A stretch of DNA of 64,000 bases from Jaltomata sinuosa (taxonomy: Eukaryota > Streptophyta > Magnoliopsida > Solanales > Solanaceae), in the NCBI GenBank assembly GCA_003996215.1, contig QJPP01003140.1, forward strand, positions 186,001 through 250,000, in the 5' to 3' direction. The notes under the pieces were generated by a model. It was not told the origin of the DNA. It did not search any database and saw only the letters and a list, made by a program, of their open reading frames with translations. Shown here piece by piece: positions 32,404 through 45,765 of this stretch; within the stretch, counting starts at the first letter, position 1; the number at the start of each line of letters is the position of its first letter. Both the position numbers and the translations under genes were made by a program.

Positions 32404-32783
32404 CTTATTTTAAATGAAAAAATAAAAATTATTTAATCAACATTTCTTAAAATTTATCAATGTTAATAATATTTATCAGGTATTCATTTTACGCTTAATG
32501 AGATGATTTACTACCATATAATTTTATAATTTATTTTAGAATAAAAATATAAAATTATTTAGTCAACACTACTTTAAAAAATAATTTTTTATGAATAAAT
32601 ATTGGGCCCGTGCACAGCACGGCTCTTCGTCACTAGTATATATATAAGAGGTTCGGATAGACTAAAATATCAGCTATTATTTAATTTTTAATGTTGTGTC
32701 AGTCGAACAACAACAAATTAGCTTTTCTTATGGCCTCACCCTCAATTTTGCTACAACTCCTACTTTCTTTATGGCTGGATACA

Positions 32784-34657
32784 TGTCACAACCCGATTTT
32801 TCATGTCATGATGACACCTACAACACAGGTGAAAGAAGAAAGAAGGACGCACCTAGGATCCTTGCAACAATAGTACATATAAAAGAGAGTTTAAAGAGAT
32901 TGGATGTATACCGGTAACCTCAAAAATAAAGGGAAAGAAGGAAAGCAAGCCAATAATCGAACTAGGAGCCATAGACTAACAGAAACATGCTTAAGACATC
33001 AATATAAAGATAAGAATAGACGTACAACAGTCTCACAAGTATAAGCATTGGATGGAATAACTAAACCACAAGTACCCAAATCCGCTAATCAAGCCAGGAT
33101 AAGAACATAAATAAATACCCCACAACCGCTCATGAGGCTACACAATCAGTATCTCAACAATGCAAGTCCCACTAGCCTATCAATAATCATAGCCCCAAAA
33201 GTCGGTGCCTCAACAGGCTAAAACCACGAATCCAAACAGTACCCAAGGTCACAACAAGCTCTAAGAAATGAACGGAGTAATATAATCTACTTACAGTCCC
33301 AACGGCCGCCCATACAACCAAGGAACGCAATTAAGTGAAACAAACCCTCCGACATCCTATACTACCGGAGCGTACACTGAGCACACATCAAACAAGGGTG
33401 GAATCGAAATACCAAATGCATGATGATGATATGATGAATCTGAGGTGAAAGTAACCTGTATGTTCCCCCCCCCCCGGTACCCCAAAGGCCCAATAGAGGC
33501 GGGATCCATGGAAGGATTCTACCTGTGTACCTCTACTCCGCCATACACCCATCCTCCTGGCGCGTGTGTCAGCCCATAGCCGGTAACCCAGGAACGACAG
33601 GGACTATTGAGGTCTACTCGTAGACCACATACAAGAACTACGTAATCTCAAGTGTAGCTCAATACTCAGAATCTCGCAGTACGTGCCTAGAATCAAACCG
33701 GGTCTAAAACAATAGTAGTAATCTCAAAGACCCTCTCAAAGGGTGCCCAAAGTATATCCGGGTCTAAAATCAGTAAGGTAAGCCTCAATAACCCTCTTGA
33801 AGGGTGCCCGAAGCTTAGTCGGGTCTAAAATCATCGTAAAACATGTCTAACACTCCGGCATAGCTGAGTCTAGTATCAGTAAGAAAACCAATGAGAAAAT
33901 CACATGCAACCACTTTTATTTCCAGAAAATCCACCAGTCAGTTCTAAATTTTGTTTTATAATCATTTATATCAAAAATGGGCCCCTCATGCCATGCAAAG
34001 TTTAGAAAACTGGTGATAGTAGGCCCGAAGCCAAAATAGTAGTAAAACATGTAGGAGAAACCTTTTTCATGAATGACATGCTCGCAGACAACAAGTTTAG
34101 GCCAAAGTGGCTCACAAACATTCCTATCGGCCCTACACATGCGCAAGCAGTTCTACAACACAGATAGCCAGCCTAAAATAAGGTCATCACGATGTTTAGG
34201 ACTCACGGACATTCCCAAATATCCCACCGTCTATGGTCCAGAGTCATAAACAAGACCAAACAAGGCCATAAGGGTGATATAGCAATACTACACGAATTCT
34301 ACAATCACGTATGAAATAAACGGACAGAAAGGCGGACCAGGTCTGGGGTACCAACCTATAACAACCCATCCAAGGATGCTAATTAGTGCAGCTATAGTCT
34401 ATATACGCAGATTCTAGATAGGGAAAACCATAACCTACCTGTCGTCCGATGACTAGCTGCGGGAATGACGTCGTCCAGGATCGAACTGCTCCAAGAAGCT
34501 TCAATTCATGAAAACACTATCAACATAATAATCTACATATTAACACGAGACTAACAATACCCATAATGTCATAAACATAACTGGGTCAAAATCTGGGTCA
34601 CAAATGGGCCTGTGGGCCCCGCAACCTAAAACCAGAAATGAAAAACACCACGGTGTT
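32784..34657 (-). mobile_element. 3' LTR of element B, outer part
   Basis: The outer end tgtcacaacccga at 32784 matches the element-B LTR ends at 46872 and 49751, and the body matches 53110-54550 closely (for example the gacacctac, gtataccggtaacc and caacctataa blocks). It stops at cacggtgtt (34657), where element A begins. The remaining 1.2 kb of the LTR, seen at 54550-55752, is absent. It has an internal deletion near its outer end relative to the other copies. Confidence 0.8.
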
Positions 34658-36819
34658 TGTCATGCCTCGAGGCTATCCCCTAGGCATAACACGGAACTCG
34701 GGACCACAAGTGCCCCAAGTTATCCCTTGGTCATAGCATACTCAGATAATCATAGGGAACATAGCGGAAGCATACTAAATGAAGATAGGCAACCATATCC
34801 AAATAGGAACAAAGTCTAAGAAGTACCAAATCCAAAACACGGAGTACAAGTCTAGCTATGTCTGGAGCCTCTAAACTGTCATAAGAGTTGATGGGACAAG
34901 ACCCCAACTAACTCGAGAATCTGAAAGAAAGATAAACAAAACAACAAGACTAATACTAGTCCTCGAAAGATGAGGACTCACCAACAACTAGCTGGATGGC
35001 CTGAAATATCTAGCCACGAGTCTGAGGAGGAAAACCTGGATCTGCATCATCAAGAGAATGCAGCGCAAGATATGTGTCAGTACTATAGGATATACTGAAT
35101 CTGTGAGACATGCAAAATCCAAGTAACCATGCTATATGTACTTTTAAAATGAAATCGTGATATGATAGTAAAAGCTCGAATGCAAAGGACTCAATACAAC
35201 ATCATAGGCAAAACAAACTTGAAAAACCATAAGTAATAGTAGAAGTTCTGAAATCTGAAAGCAAAGAGTCAATGCACTTAAAAGCTGAAACTGCTTCTGT
35301 GGGAGGTTCTCTAACCGACATGGACCATGCGAGCTACATAGAATCCGATATATCCTACCCATCGAGAGGACTCAATATATTTTGCCAAGGTATAAAGGCA
35401 TAGATGGTGTGATCACGGTGTTTGATGCCCACTGAGGGGACTTAAAAACCTACGTTGGCATGTAGTTCTGGGATATATAAAAGGGGTACGCTAAACCCAA
35501 TCTAACTCGATGCTCAATACTACTCCCAAAACTACTTATAGCTCAATATACTCGTGACATATCTAATGTCAAATCTGTTTGAAAAGTATAAAGGTATATC
35601 TAATACCATGCAATTCACATAGATTAGGTAGACATATCTAGATGCCAAACCTTTCTTAATACATAAGGACATATCTAATGTCATGCAATTCATGCTTCAA
35701 AATCCTTAAAAAACTTAGCATAGCCATAATTCAAAACATACTTTTCTTTCTAAATTCATAACTTGAAGAATTAGGCATGCAGTTTCATGATAATAGAGGC
35801 CATGTTATCTAAACATGCCAATTATACTTGAAAATATGCAATTCAATGGAAACATGCTAGAAACCACCTTTAATGCATGGGCTATGGAAAATATGCAAGA
35901 AATCTTAACTAAAACATGGGTAATAAATGGAAAATCATGAATTGATACTTTAAAATAAAACTCATAACTTTTCCCCAATTTGGGTAAGAACTCTGATTTA
36001 ATAAATTCATAAATCAAAGTAAATACATGGGGTTTTGGGCATAAGGGTGAAAGAAATCCCATATTGAATACCCACATACCTTATTGAAGCTTGCTTGATC
36101 TAATGAAAAGAAATGGAGTCTTGAACTTGGAGCTTGAGACTTGGAGCTTGAAAGAGTTATTTCTTATTTTGGTAGATGAATGAGGAATAATGAATGACTT
36201 AGGCTAATAAGAAAAAAAACCTACTAAAAATGGCCAAAACGACCTCACTTAAGAGTTAGAAGGGTGGGTAATTACAAAAATACCCCTGGATTTTAATTAG
36301 GGAAAACTGATAAAAGACTCATATTCAGAGACCACAATTCAGTCTACGGGCCGTCAACTGAAATGATGAACCGTCAACTGATCCGTGGTTTCAGGTGCCA
36401 CATCTGGGAGCCTGCTGAAACTCAACTCCATGAGTCACTCTATGGTCCGTGATTCAGAATGATGGACCGTCCTGTTGACTCGTGGTTCTGACTTAAGGAT
36501 ATAAGGATCCTCTGATCCTCAGGGATTACGGATGGAAGGACGACCCATGGTTCAAAAGGACGGGTCGTCAACCAACTCGTCATTTTTAGGACCCTTTATG
36601 AGGGTCCTCTGGAACTCGAATCACGAGTTCACAGGATGGGCCATGGTTTTAAACCACGAGCCATTGAGTGACTCATAGACTGGGAAAAGAACAACCAAGG
36701 AGCAGACCACAGATCATACTATAGATCGTGGTCCAGGACTACGGTCCGTAATCTCTGGGAACTTTATAATTTTCTTAGAAATCAGGTTTAACAACTGAAT
36801 CGAATTCTGGGGTGTTATA
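34658..36819 (-). mobile_element. Element A 3' LTR
   Basis: On the minus strand it starts TATAACACCCC at 36819 (the usual TG mutated to TA) and ends at 34658 with ATGACA. It is 2162 bp, with no coding region. The U3-like part at about 36310-36740 is crowded with short words such as gactcgtggt/accacgag, as in the 5' LTR at 43370-43730. Confidence 0.8.
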
Positions 36820-36835
36820 ATATATCCCCCTTGGG
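36820..36835 (-). other. Element A polypurine tract
   Basis: The minus strand reads AAGGGGGATATAT next to the 3' LTR start, the counterpart of the G-run at 10477-10494 in element D. Confidence 0.65.
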
Positions 36836-37053
36836 ATTATTCGTCCTTGAATGAAGACTAAGCAAGGAAAATTGGAGAGAAAACAGCCCAACCAAGTAAC
36901 AATATAGGAAAACTGAAGAATAACCATGAAAATTGAGCTTTTTAACTTAAAACATGATTGAACTAACTTCGGAAAACATGAATGCAAGCTAAGATCATGA
37001 GAGAAATCGATGGACTAGAATTGGAGGGACATACTAAGGAGGAAACTAATACC

Positions 37054-38235
37054 TCAATCTGAAACAAGATCATAAGGAAAGAGATGAGGGTACTTAGCTT
37101 TCATGGTTGTTTCTGCTTCCCAAGTAGCTCCCTCAACTAGCTGAATTCTCCAAAAGACCTTTACCGAAGCGACTTCTTTGTTCCTCAACCTTCGAATCTG
37201 ATGATCAAGAATCTCCGTGAAAACTTCCTCATAAGTAAGGCTATCCTTCACACCCACATCCTCCAAAGGAAAAATCAAGGTTGGATCACCAACACACTTC
37301 TTCAACAAGGAAACATGGAAAATCGGATGAACCACTTCTTACTCTGTTGGCAAATCCAACTCATAGACAACACTACCAACTCACCTAAGAATTCGATAAG
37401 GACCTACATAGCAGGGACTAAGATTCCCTTTCTTGCTGAATCTCATCACACCTTTCATGGGCGACACTTTCAAAAATACCCAATCATCAACCTCAAACTC
37501 CAACTCCCTCCTCCTTACATCTGCATATGATTTCTGTCGACTTTGAGCGGTCTTCAACCTTTCCCTAATAATCTGAACTTTCTCCATAGTCTCATGAACT
37601 GAATCTGGACCAATCAAAGCTACCTCACCTACCTCAAACCAACCAATAGGAGATCTACACCTCCACCCATAAAGTGCCTCATAAGGAGCCATCTGGATGC
37701 TAGAATAAAAGCTGTTGTTGTAGGCAAACTCTATAAGAGGTAAGTGATCATTCCAATTACCTTTGAAATCAATCACACAAGCTCTTAACATATCCTCTAA
37801 AGTCTAAATAGTATGCTCTGCCTGACCATTCATCTGAGGGTGAAAAGCTGTGCTAAGCTTAACCTGTGTACCAAGACCTCTCTGAAATGACTTCCAAAAC
37901 TAGGATGTAAACTGAGTACCCCTATCAGAAATGATAGACAATGGAACACCATGCAATCTGACTATCTCCTGGATGTAGCATCTGGCATAATCATCTGTTG
38001 AATCTTTAGTCTTAACAGCTAAGAAGTGGGATGACTTGGTCATCCAGTCGTCAATCACCCAAATAGAATCATGTTACCTTCGAGTACGAGGCAAACCAGT
38101 AATGAAATCCATATTGATCGCTTCCCATTTCCAAGTAAGAAGATCAATATCCTGAGTTATACCACCCAGTCGCTGATGCTCTACTTTCACTTGTTAACAG
38201 TTGGGACACTTAGCCACAAAACCTGCTATGTCCCT
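37054..38235 (-). pseudogene. Element A integrase with chromodomain-like C-terminus
   Basis: Integrase of a Tekay/Del chromovirus. The zinc-binding end lies near 38160-38230 (FVAKCPNC and VEHQRLGGI, with a stop after the second Cys). The core C-terminal part lies at 37381-37791, with NWNDHLPLIEFAYNNSFYSS and CRSPIGWFEVGE. The last piece, 37054-37335, has MVHPIFHVSLLKKC and then EILDHQIRRLRNKEVASVKV, ending in EGATWEAETTMKAKYPHLF. This is the chromodomain-like tail that directs such elements to heterochromatin. Stops and frame changes separate the pieces. Confidence 0.85.
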
Positions 38236-38444
38236 ATTCATACCATTCCACCAATAAAGTTTCTGTAGGTCACGGTACATCTTGGTGGCACTAGGGTGAA
38301 TAGAATACCTGGAGCTATGAGCCTCTGGCAAAATCGTCTGTCTCAACCCACCTATATCGGGAACGCACAATCGACCCTGATATCAAAGTACACCATCCCC
38401 CCCTTGGGAGAAAACCTCTACCCTTTGCTGATGAACTACACTCT

Positions 38445-39087
38445 TCAACTATGCAAAATAGGATCACTATCTTGATTTTTTTTCACTTTATCTACCAAAG
38501 ATGATTCGGAACCATTCTGAACAATAACACCACCTTCTGTCGAATCCATAAAGCGAACTCCTAGTCGAGCAAGTCGATGAACATCCTTGGCTAATTCCTT
38601 CTTCCCGTCTTCAACCGAAGACGCACTACCCATGGGAAATCTACTAAGTGCATCCACCACGATATTGGCCTTACCCGGATGGTAAAACACACTCATATCA
38701 TAATCCTTGAGAAGCTCAAGCCATCTCCTTTGATGAAGATTCAATTCCTTTTGAGTGAACACATACTAAAGACTCTTATAATCGGTGAATAAATCCACGT
38801 GAACACCATACAAGTAGTTTCTTCAAATATTCAAAGCAAATACTATGGCCGCTAACTCAAGATCATGAGTAGGGTAGTTCTTCTCATGAATCTTAAGCTA
38901 TCTAGAAGCATAAACAATAACCCTACCACGTTGCATCAACACACCACCCAGACCAATTCTAGAAGTATCACAATACATAACAAAGCCATTTAGGCCCTCG
39001 GGTAGAGCCAACACTGGAGCTGTGGTCAACCTAGTCTTTAGTTCCTGAAAGTTCTTCTCACTTAGATCAGACCACTAAAATTTTACC
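38445..39087 (-). pseudogene. Element A RNase H region
   Basis: The 38445-38762 frame contains [20 protein letters not shown] and [15 protein letters not shown], the C-terminal RNase H block of gypsy elements, and then a charged spacer to integrase. The N-terminal RNase H half (38765-39087) is present but interrupted by stops. Confidence 0.8.
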
Positions 39088-40505
39088 TTATTCTGAGTCA
39101 ACTGAGTCAATGAGGGAAGCAATGGAAGAAAACCCTTCCACAAACCTCCTGTAGTAACCAACCAAACCTAAAAAGCTTCTAATATTAGACGGGGAAGTAG
39201 TCCTAGGCCAGTTCTTTACTGCCTCAATCTTCTGAGAATCAACTCGAATACCATCTCTAGTCATAATATGACCCAAAAAAGCAACAAACTGCATCCAAAA
39301 CTCACACTTTCTAAACTTAGCACATAACTGTCGATCCTTGAGAGTTTTCAACACAACCCTCAAATGGTTCGCATGCTCCTCCTTACTCTGAGAATATATA
39401 AGAATATCATCAATGAAAACAATACAAACATATCCAAATACTGTTTGAACACACAGTTTATCAAATTCATACAAGCTGCGAGAGCATTCGTTAGACCAAA
39501 AGACATAACCACAAATTCATAATGACCATACCAAGTTATGAAGGTTGTCTTTGGAATGTCACACTCTCTAACACGAAGCTGATGATAACCGGATCTAAGG
39601 TTTATCTTGGAGAAGTAACTGACACCCTGAAGCTGATCGAACAAGTCATCAATCCTAGAAATGGGATACTTATTCTTGATTGTGACCTTATTCAACTGAC
39701 GATAATCGATGCACATTCTTAGGGAACCATCTTTCTTTTGCATGAATAAGACTGGAGCACCCAATGAAGAGATGCTGGGTCGAATAAAACCCTTATCGAG
39801 GAGGTCTTTCAACTGATCTTTCAATTCCTTAAGCTCTGTTGGAGCCATTCTATATGGAGGAATGGAGATAGGATGTGTATCTAGAAGAAGATCTATTCCA
39901 AAGTCGATCTCCCGCTCGGGAGAGACTCTGGGCAAATATTCAGGAAACACTTCTAGAAACTCATTCACAACAGGAACTGACTGGAGAGATGAGGTCTCAG
40001 ACTCTGTGTCCATAACCTGAACTATATGGTAAACACAACCCTTAGAAATCATTCTCCTAGCCTTGAGATAAGATATGAAATGACCCTTTGAGGATGGAAG
40101 ACTACCTTGCCACTCTAAAACAGGTTCATTCGGGAACTTAAAACTGACAACTAGAGTACAACAATCAACCGAGGCATAACATGCATACAACCAATCCATA
40201 CCAAAAATAACATCAAAGTCAGTCATCTCCAACTCTACTATATTCGCTGAAGTGACTTTATGAAAGACTAAGATAGGGAAATTTTGGTAGATTCTTTTGG
40301 CTAGGACTGACTCACCAACAGGAGTAGAAACATAAAAGGGTTCTAAGAGCCGATTAGGACAAATCTCGAACTTGCAAGCAACATAAGGGGTCAATAAAGA
40401 TAAGGAGGCACCGGGATCTAATAAACCATACACATCGAGAGAGAAGACTTTCAACATACCAATAACAATATCCAGTGAACTCTTCTGGTCCTGGCGAGAG
40501 GACAT
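39088..40505 (-). pseudogene. Element A protease and reverse transcriptase
   Basis: The long frame at 39360-40505 holds the protease ([18 protein letters not shown] near residue 30, and [10 protein letters not shown] as the second loop). RT follows: [35 protein letters not shown], a [16 protein letters not shown] block and MSFGLTNA. A frameshift near 39400-39470 moves the catalytic [15 protein letters not shown] and the connection region (SFLGLVGYYRRFVEGFS) into the frame at 39088-39474. Some conserved positions are altered (SKINLRSG for the usual SKIDLRSG, which removes a catalytic Asp). The element is therefore not functional. Confidence 0.9.
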
Positions 40506-40592
40506 GGCATAAAGGCAGTTCTGGCGCTGACCACCATAACTAGAAGCAGTTCCCTGCTGGGCCGATCGACCTCCTGGGGCTGCTGGGGCAGA

Positions 40593-41640
40593 CTAAGTCC
40601 TACTACCTCCCTGTCCCTTCTTAGCTGAAGGGCAATCCTTAATCTTGTGTCTAACCTGACCACACCCAAAGCATCCACCTGAACCCACTAAACACTTACC
40701 AAGATTACTTCTACCACACTTGTTGCAAGAAGGGTAAGGAGTCCCTTTTGCAACACTTCCCTGCGAATAGGAACCAGATCCTCTACCAGTCTGATTATGA
40801 CAAGGACTGGGGGCCTGGGTAGGAATACTAGCTGAAGAGTGAATAGGCCCTGATGATTTCTTCTGAAACGAAGAGCAATGTCCGCCTCCAAACTTCTGAT
40901 GGCCAAAACCTAAACTCTCTGATCTAACCCTCTTGTTCTCCCTTGCCATTTCCCTCAACTTGTCTCCCTCAATCTAATGGGCATGAGTCATACGTCGAAA
41001 AATATCCATGTCACCCAAAAGCATCACAGACCTACACTCCTTCTTTACCAAATTCGACACTCTGTAAACATACTTACTCATCCCACCATGGAAGGAGCAT
41101 ACCTAGAATGCTGGGTGAACTTTAATCCATACTCATGTACCGTTATAGAACCTTGCCTCAAATTCACAAACTCTTCGGCCTTAGCTTGCCTCAACTCCCT
41201 CGGGAAGAACCGGTCAAGAAAAGCCCTCTCAAAGCATTCCCAAGTCATAGGGAATACATCCCTAGCCTTAGCATCTTTCCATTGAGTGAACTAAATATGA
41301 GCCACGTCCTTGAGTTGATAGGAAGCTAGCTCAATACCATCAATGCCAACCAATTGCATTACACCAAAGGTCTTCTTTAACTCATTCATGAAACTTTGCG
41401 GATCCTCACCAACTTTCGAACCCCAAAACTCAGGTGGGTTCATGCAAATGAAATCTCAGGCTCGAGCTACATCTCCACCTTGAGGGTGGACGGGGATAGG
41501 ATCCTGTTGATTGGCATGAGCAGCCATAGTCTGAGCTAGCATATGAATAGCATTTCTAAACTCTGCATTATGACCTCGGGGTCTGGAATCAGAGGGTCAA
41601 CATTTCGAGCGGCTCTGCGAGGCATGGAACGGCGAGGAGG
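40593..41640 (-). pseudogene. Element A gag with zinc knuckle
   Basis: Capsid region on the minus strand, from about 41640 (a MPRRAARN-like start) to 40593. Conserved blocks include PPEFWGSKVGEDPQSF near 41430, a WECFERAFLDRFFPRELRQA block near 41210 and SKYVYRVSNLV near 41050. The 40593-40958 frame ends with CFGCGQVRHKIKDC, a C-x2-C-x4-H-x4-C knuckle that binds the element RNA. A nonsense codon at about 41291 and others interrupt the frame. Confidence 0.85.
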
Positions 41641-41838
41641 TATAATCTGAAACACATAAATAATGGATTAGAGGAGTAATAAAGTCAAACTCTATCGCAC
41701 AATATTGATCAAGAAAGAAGTTAAGTTTTTCCTAAGACACCTCGTAGCTTCCCTCTCATAAGTGTGGCACACTTCACACATATGAAAGAGACTCTACTCG
41801 ATACAACTTTTAGACACCCTAGCACTCTTGAACCTGAG

Positions 41839-41853
41839 GCTTTGATACTAAGT
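41839..41853 (-). other. Element A primer binding site, tRNA-Met type
   Basis: The minus strand reads TAGTATCAAAGCC, a diverged form of TGGTATCAGAGC, directly inside the 5' LTR end. Confidence 0.7.
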
Positions 41854-41854
41854 T

Positions 41855-43780
41855 TGTCACGCCCCGAGACTACCCCCTAGGCATAACACGAGACCACATG
41901 TTCCCCAAGTTAGCCCTTGGTCATAGCATACTCAGATATTCATAAGAAAACATAGCAAAAGCATACTAAATGAAGATAGGCAACCATAACTAAATAAGAA
42001 AGAAGTCTAAGATGTACCAAATCCAAACACGGAATACAAGTCTAGCTATGTCTGAAGCCTCTAAACTATCATAAGAGTTGATGGGATAAGACCCCAACTA
42101 ACTCGAGAATCTGAAAGAAAGATAAAACAAATAACTAGACTGATGCTAGTCCTCAAAAGATGAGGACTCACCAATAACTATCTAGATATCCAGCGTCGTC
42201 TAGCCACGAGCCTGAGAGAGAATGAGACTGAATTTGCATCATCAAGAGGATGTAGCGCAAGATATGCATCAGTACTATAAGATGTACTGAATATGTGATA
42301 TATGCATGAGTATGGTAAAAGCATGCTTAAAACTGGCTTCATGCATCATTAGAGAAATCATAAGATAACATCATAAGTTGAACATAAAACTGAGAAATAG
42401 AAGAGCATAAGACTCAAAGCATTCATATGAGAGTTTCTCTTAACCAATATAAACCATGATAAGCCACATGGAGTCCACTGTCATACACCCACACTGAAAA
42501 AGGTTGTCCTAACTGGCTAAGGTTAGAACCTTATCTATCAGGATCCTGTCATAAGCCATAGAGGGCAACCTACAGTGGCAACGTAGTTCTGTGACTTAAG
42601 GGTATGCTAAACCCTAGTCCAACTCGTTGCTAAATACTACTCCCAAAACATATATATAACTCAATTCATACTTGTGACATATCGAATGCCAAATCTGTTT
42701 GAAAAGCATAAGGACATATCTAATATCATGCAATTCACATATCATAAGTCTTAAAACTTAGCTTAGCCATAACTCAAAACATACTTTTCTTTCTAAATTT
42801 ATAACTTGAAGAATTAGGCATGTAATTTCATAAAACATAAGGCCATATTACCTAAACATGCCAATTTTCACTTGAAAACATGCAATTCAATGAAATCATG
42901 CTAAAATCACCTTTAACGCACGTGCTTTTGAAATCAACTAAGGAACCTCAATTAAATCATAGATAAGTAATAAGAAACCATGAATTGATGCTTAAAAAGA
43001 GGACCCATAACTTTTCCCCAATTTGAGTAAGAACCCTAATTTCACAATTTCATAACTCAAAGTAAAACATGGGGTTTTGGGCATAAGGGTGAAGGGAATC
43101 CCTTATTGAATACCCACATACCTTATTGAAGCTTGCTTGATCTAAGATAAAAAGAAATGGAGGCTTGAACTTGGAGCTTGAGACTTAGAGCTTGAAGGAG
43201 TTCTTTTCCTCTTTTGGTAGATGAATGAGGAGTAATGAAAGACTTAGGCTAATAGCAGTAGAAACCGTACTAAAAGTGGCCAAAATGATCTCACTTAAGA
43301 GTTAAAAGGGTGGGTAATTATAGAAATACCCCTGGGATTTAATTAGAGAAAAGCTGTTGAAAACCTCGGCTTCAGGTTCCACGAGTCTTTTCCACGGACC
43401 GTAGAAGTAACCACATCTCGTGGATTTGAGTCGTGGTTTCTGAGCAAAAAGTCAGGCTGCGGATGAGTTTTTACGACTCAACAAGATGACCCATAGAAAC
43501 TTCTACGAGTCATGGAACCCATTTGTGGTTCCTAGGAAAACTGGTAACCCTCAGTCTGAGTTCCATGAGCTGGTTCCATGACTCGTGGAACCATCCATGG
43601 ACCGTGAACCCGACTCGTGGTTCTCAGACCTGAGGAAGATCTGCAGGACTGGATTCATGGGTTACTTCCATGACTCATGGTTCTATCCATGGCCCATGGA
43701 CTTGACTCGTGATCCCTGGAAATTCTGAATTTCGCAGAGTTTCTAACTTAAAAAGTTGAATTGAATTTCGGGGTGTTACA
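41855..43780 (-). mobile_element. Element A 5' LTR
   Basis: TGTAACACCCCG at 43780 to GGGGCGTGACA at 41855, 1926 bp, related to the 3' LTR at 34658-36819 and to the LTR at 1-1489. The U3-like part (43370-43730) carries many overlapping ccacgagt/actcgtgg words. Confidence 0.85.
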
Positions 43781-45760
43781 GCCACGAAGATCAAATCCAA
43801 GCACTCTGTAGGTAAGAGGGGAGGTGTCTGAATTTCACGGGCGCTGTTTGGCTTTTAACAATGTCTTGATCTTACAACTCACCTCTGGCGCAAACATTTG
43901 ATATGCTGTGCCCATATACAACTAACAACCCTGGAAACGTTTAATAGACCAAACTTCTGACCCACACTGGCAGAGCCCAAATAACACTGGAATCACATAC
44001 AATAGATGACCTCTCAGAGAATCAACCCACTCAAACCTCTAACTCTCAAAATCACCAAGGCGACTATCGGTCTCGAAGTACCATTAGAACCCAGAATAGG
44101 CTTTCTAGTCTTAACCCATACAACCTGATTATGCATAATGTACAACCGTTGATCCTTGAACCGACACCGCTGAGTCTGTCCAACCAAGGTAGAAGGAACC
44201 TCATACTATTAAGGATACTGCTGAAACCTGGAATGTCCAGCCTAAACCAAGGGTTAGCCAATAACTGGATGTACAAGGCCAACAGCCACTCTGAAATGAA
44301 AGTAAAGAAGCCAAGTTTCCCGCACCCACTGCCTTCCAGCACAAAGATGCTGTAACCAAAGAGAAACTTCCACGAACTACCCAAAGTAGTATGCTAAGCC
44401 ATGATTATGAAACCCACTCTGGTTGGCAACTAATTCCTCTATCAAACCTCTGCGTAGATCCATATACTGTCGATGAACACTTACAGGAACTAGAGTCAGC
44501 TACGCTTTGAACATACCATTTTCCCAAACCATAATGCTACAAAGACTTGGATCATTCAACGAACATAATAAGGAAATCACAACTGATGCAACGAGTCCCC
44601 AAAGGTAGTATTGGAAAAGGCCTCTACCTCGATCTCTTACCAAAAGGACTTCTGACCTCAGACCAATCAAAGAAAAGCTACTGCAATCCAAACTTGATCG
44701 ACGCAAGTCACCAACACACAAGCCAAAGCAACTCTTAGTCGTCACTTCAGTCAGCTACTAGAACACATACACAAGCAAGGAGCCATCACCCTTCTTTACA
44801 AACCAAACGAAGCCTTTTCCAAAGACACACCAAGCCAGACAAGCTCTCTCTCAAATACAACCTGGAGATATTCCGTTAGCTCCCATAACTCTTACTAGTA
44901 ACACTTGATAAAACAGAACGAGGGTTAGGCCGAATGCCTAACTCCACCAATATGCTATAGTCAAAACCCAACCATAAATGCCACAATTCCACAGTCAACC
45001 TCAACTATGACGCTACCATCAACACTTAGACAGAACTACTATATCTAAACACTTGATCATGATGCCATAATCAAATACGATTCTGTCAGTCAGAACTGGG
45101 GAGAGCAAGAAAGCAACTCAACCAGACTTAGAACAGGAGGAAAACACGAATGTAACCTATACCTGCTAACTTACCAACAAAACAACTAAGAAAGGTCGAT
45201 TTGAATAACCAGAGAGAAGCAAAACTGACCAATGCTCACCGGCATAACCAACACCACTCAACTTATGACAGGGCCTCAAACTCCAACACTACCACCGGTA
45301 TCACATTGAACCAACACAAGTATCTCTAACCATGCTAGATAATAGCCTAGGCAACAACCATCTAGGACCGCTAGAAAGAAAGACCCAACAAAGTCCAAAA
45401 GTACAACGAATAATAAGCGAGCTTAACAAAACCTACCCACGAGCTACAACCTCAGGAAAATACCTCTCAATGACAACTCACCCCATCCACTACTAAAAAG
45501 AGATGTACTACCAAAAAACATATGAATAGAACTACAAATTCAAATAGTAACACAACTAAACAGGTAAAACAGGAAAGCACATAAGCAAATACACAAAAAG
45601 GGAAGAATCATAACGCGAGGAATGCTATCACTAACCGAAGATAAATAGAGTCGCACCTGGAGCAGTAACATCGGGAACCTCCACCTCTGGCCCATCAAGA
45701 TGGGCATCGAATTGACGGTGCCTATCACTGTACTGAGTAGTCGATCCCAAAGGCTCAACC
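43781..45760 (-). pseudogene. Element B pol remnants
   Basis: Highly decayed internal DNA of element B. Just downstream of the zinc-knuckle region a frame reads DGPEVEVPDVTAPG (about 45650-45700), the spacer before protease in Tekay/Del elements. Near 44770-44830 FVKKGDGSLL matches the RT block seen in element A as MQKKDGSLR. No frame stays open for more than about 100 codons. RNase H and integrase could not be identified with confidence. Confidence 0.55.
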
Positions 45761-45765
45761 ATCCC

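Larger units (their letters stand above)
29473..32645. other. AT-rich block bounded by inverted ACTAGT/GTGCACG ends
   Basis: This 3.2-kb, very AT-rich stretch has no recognisable gene. The left end reads actagtctc then gcgttgcacg; the right end, on the minus strand, reads ACTAGTGACG then GCTGTGCACGGGCCC. The termini thus share an inverted ACTAGT...GTGCACG pattern. It contains a 165-bp tandem duplication and a (TA)n tract. It may be a decayed or non-autonomous DNA element. Confidence 0.4.
34658..43780 (-). mobile_element. Gypsy element A, Tekay/Del (chromovirus) type
   Basis: A full-structure but mutated LTR retrotransposon on the minus strand: 5' LTR (41855-43780), tRNA-Met-type PBS, gag with zinc knuckle, protease, RT, RNase H, integrase with a chromodomain-like tail, PPT and 3' LTR (34658-36819). 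The LTRs differ in length (1926 and 2162 bp) and carry many substitutions, so the insertion is old. The left flank is gtgtt and the right flank gccac, so no target duplication survives and the two flanks are not continuous parts of element B. The coding region has frameshifts and stops. Confidence 0.85.

Noticed and set aside
40380..40440. Element A protease has DPGA instead of DSGA/DTGA
   Set aside because: DPG(A/S) is common wording in Tekay/Del-type elements, so it is not a mutation worth reporting.
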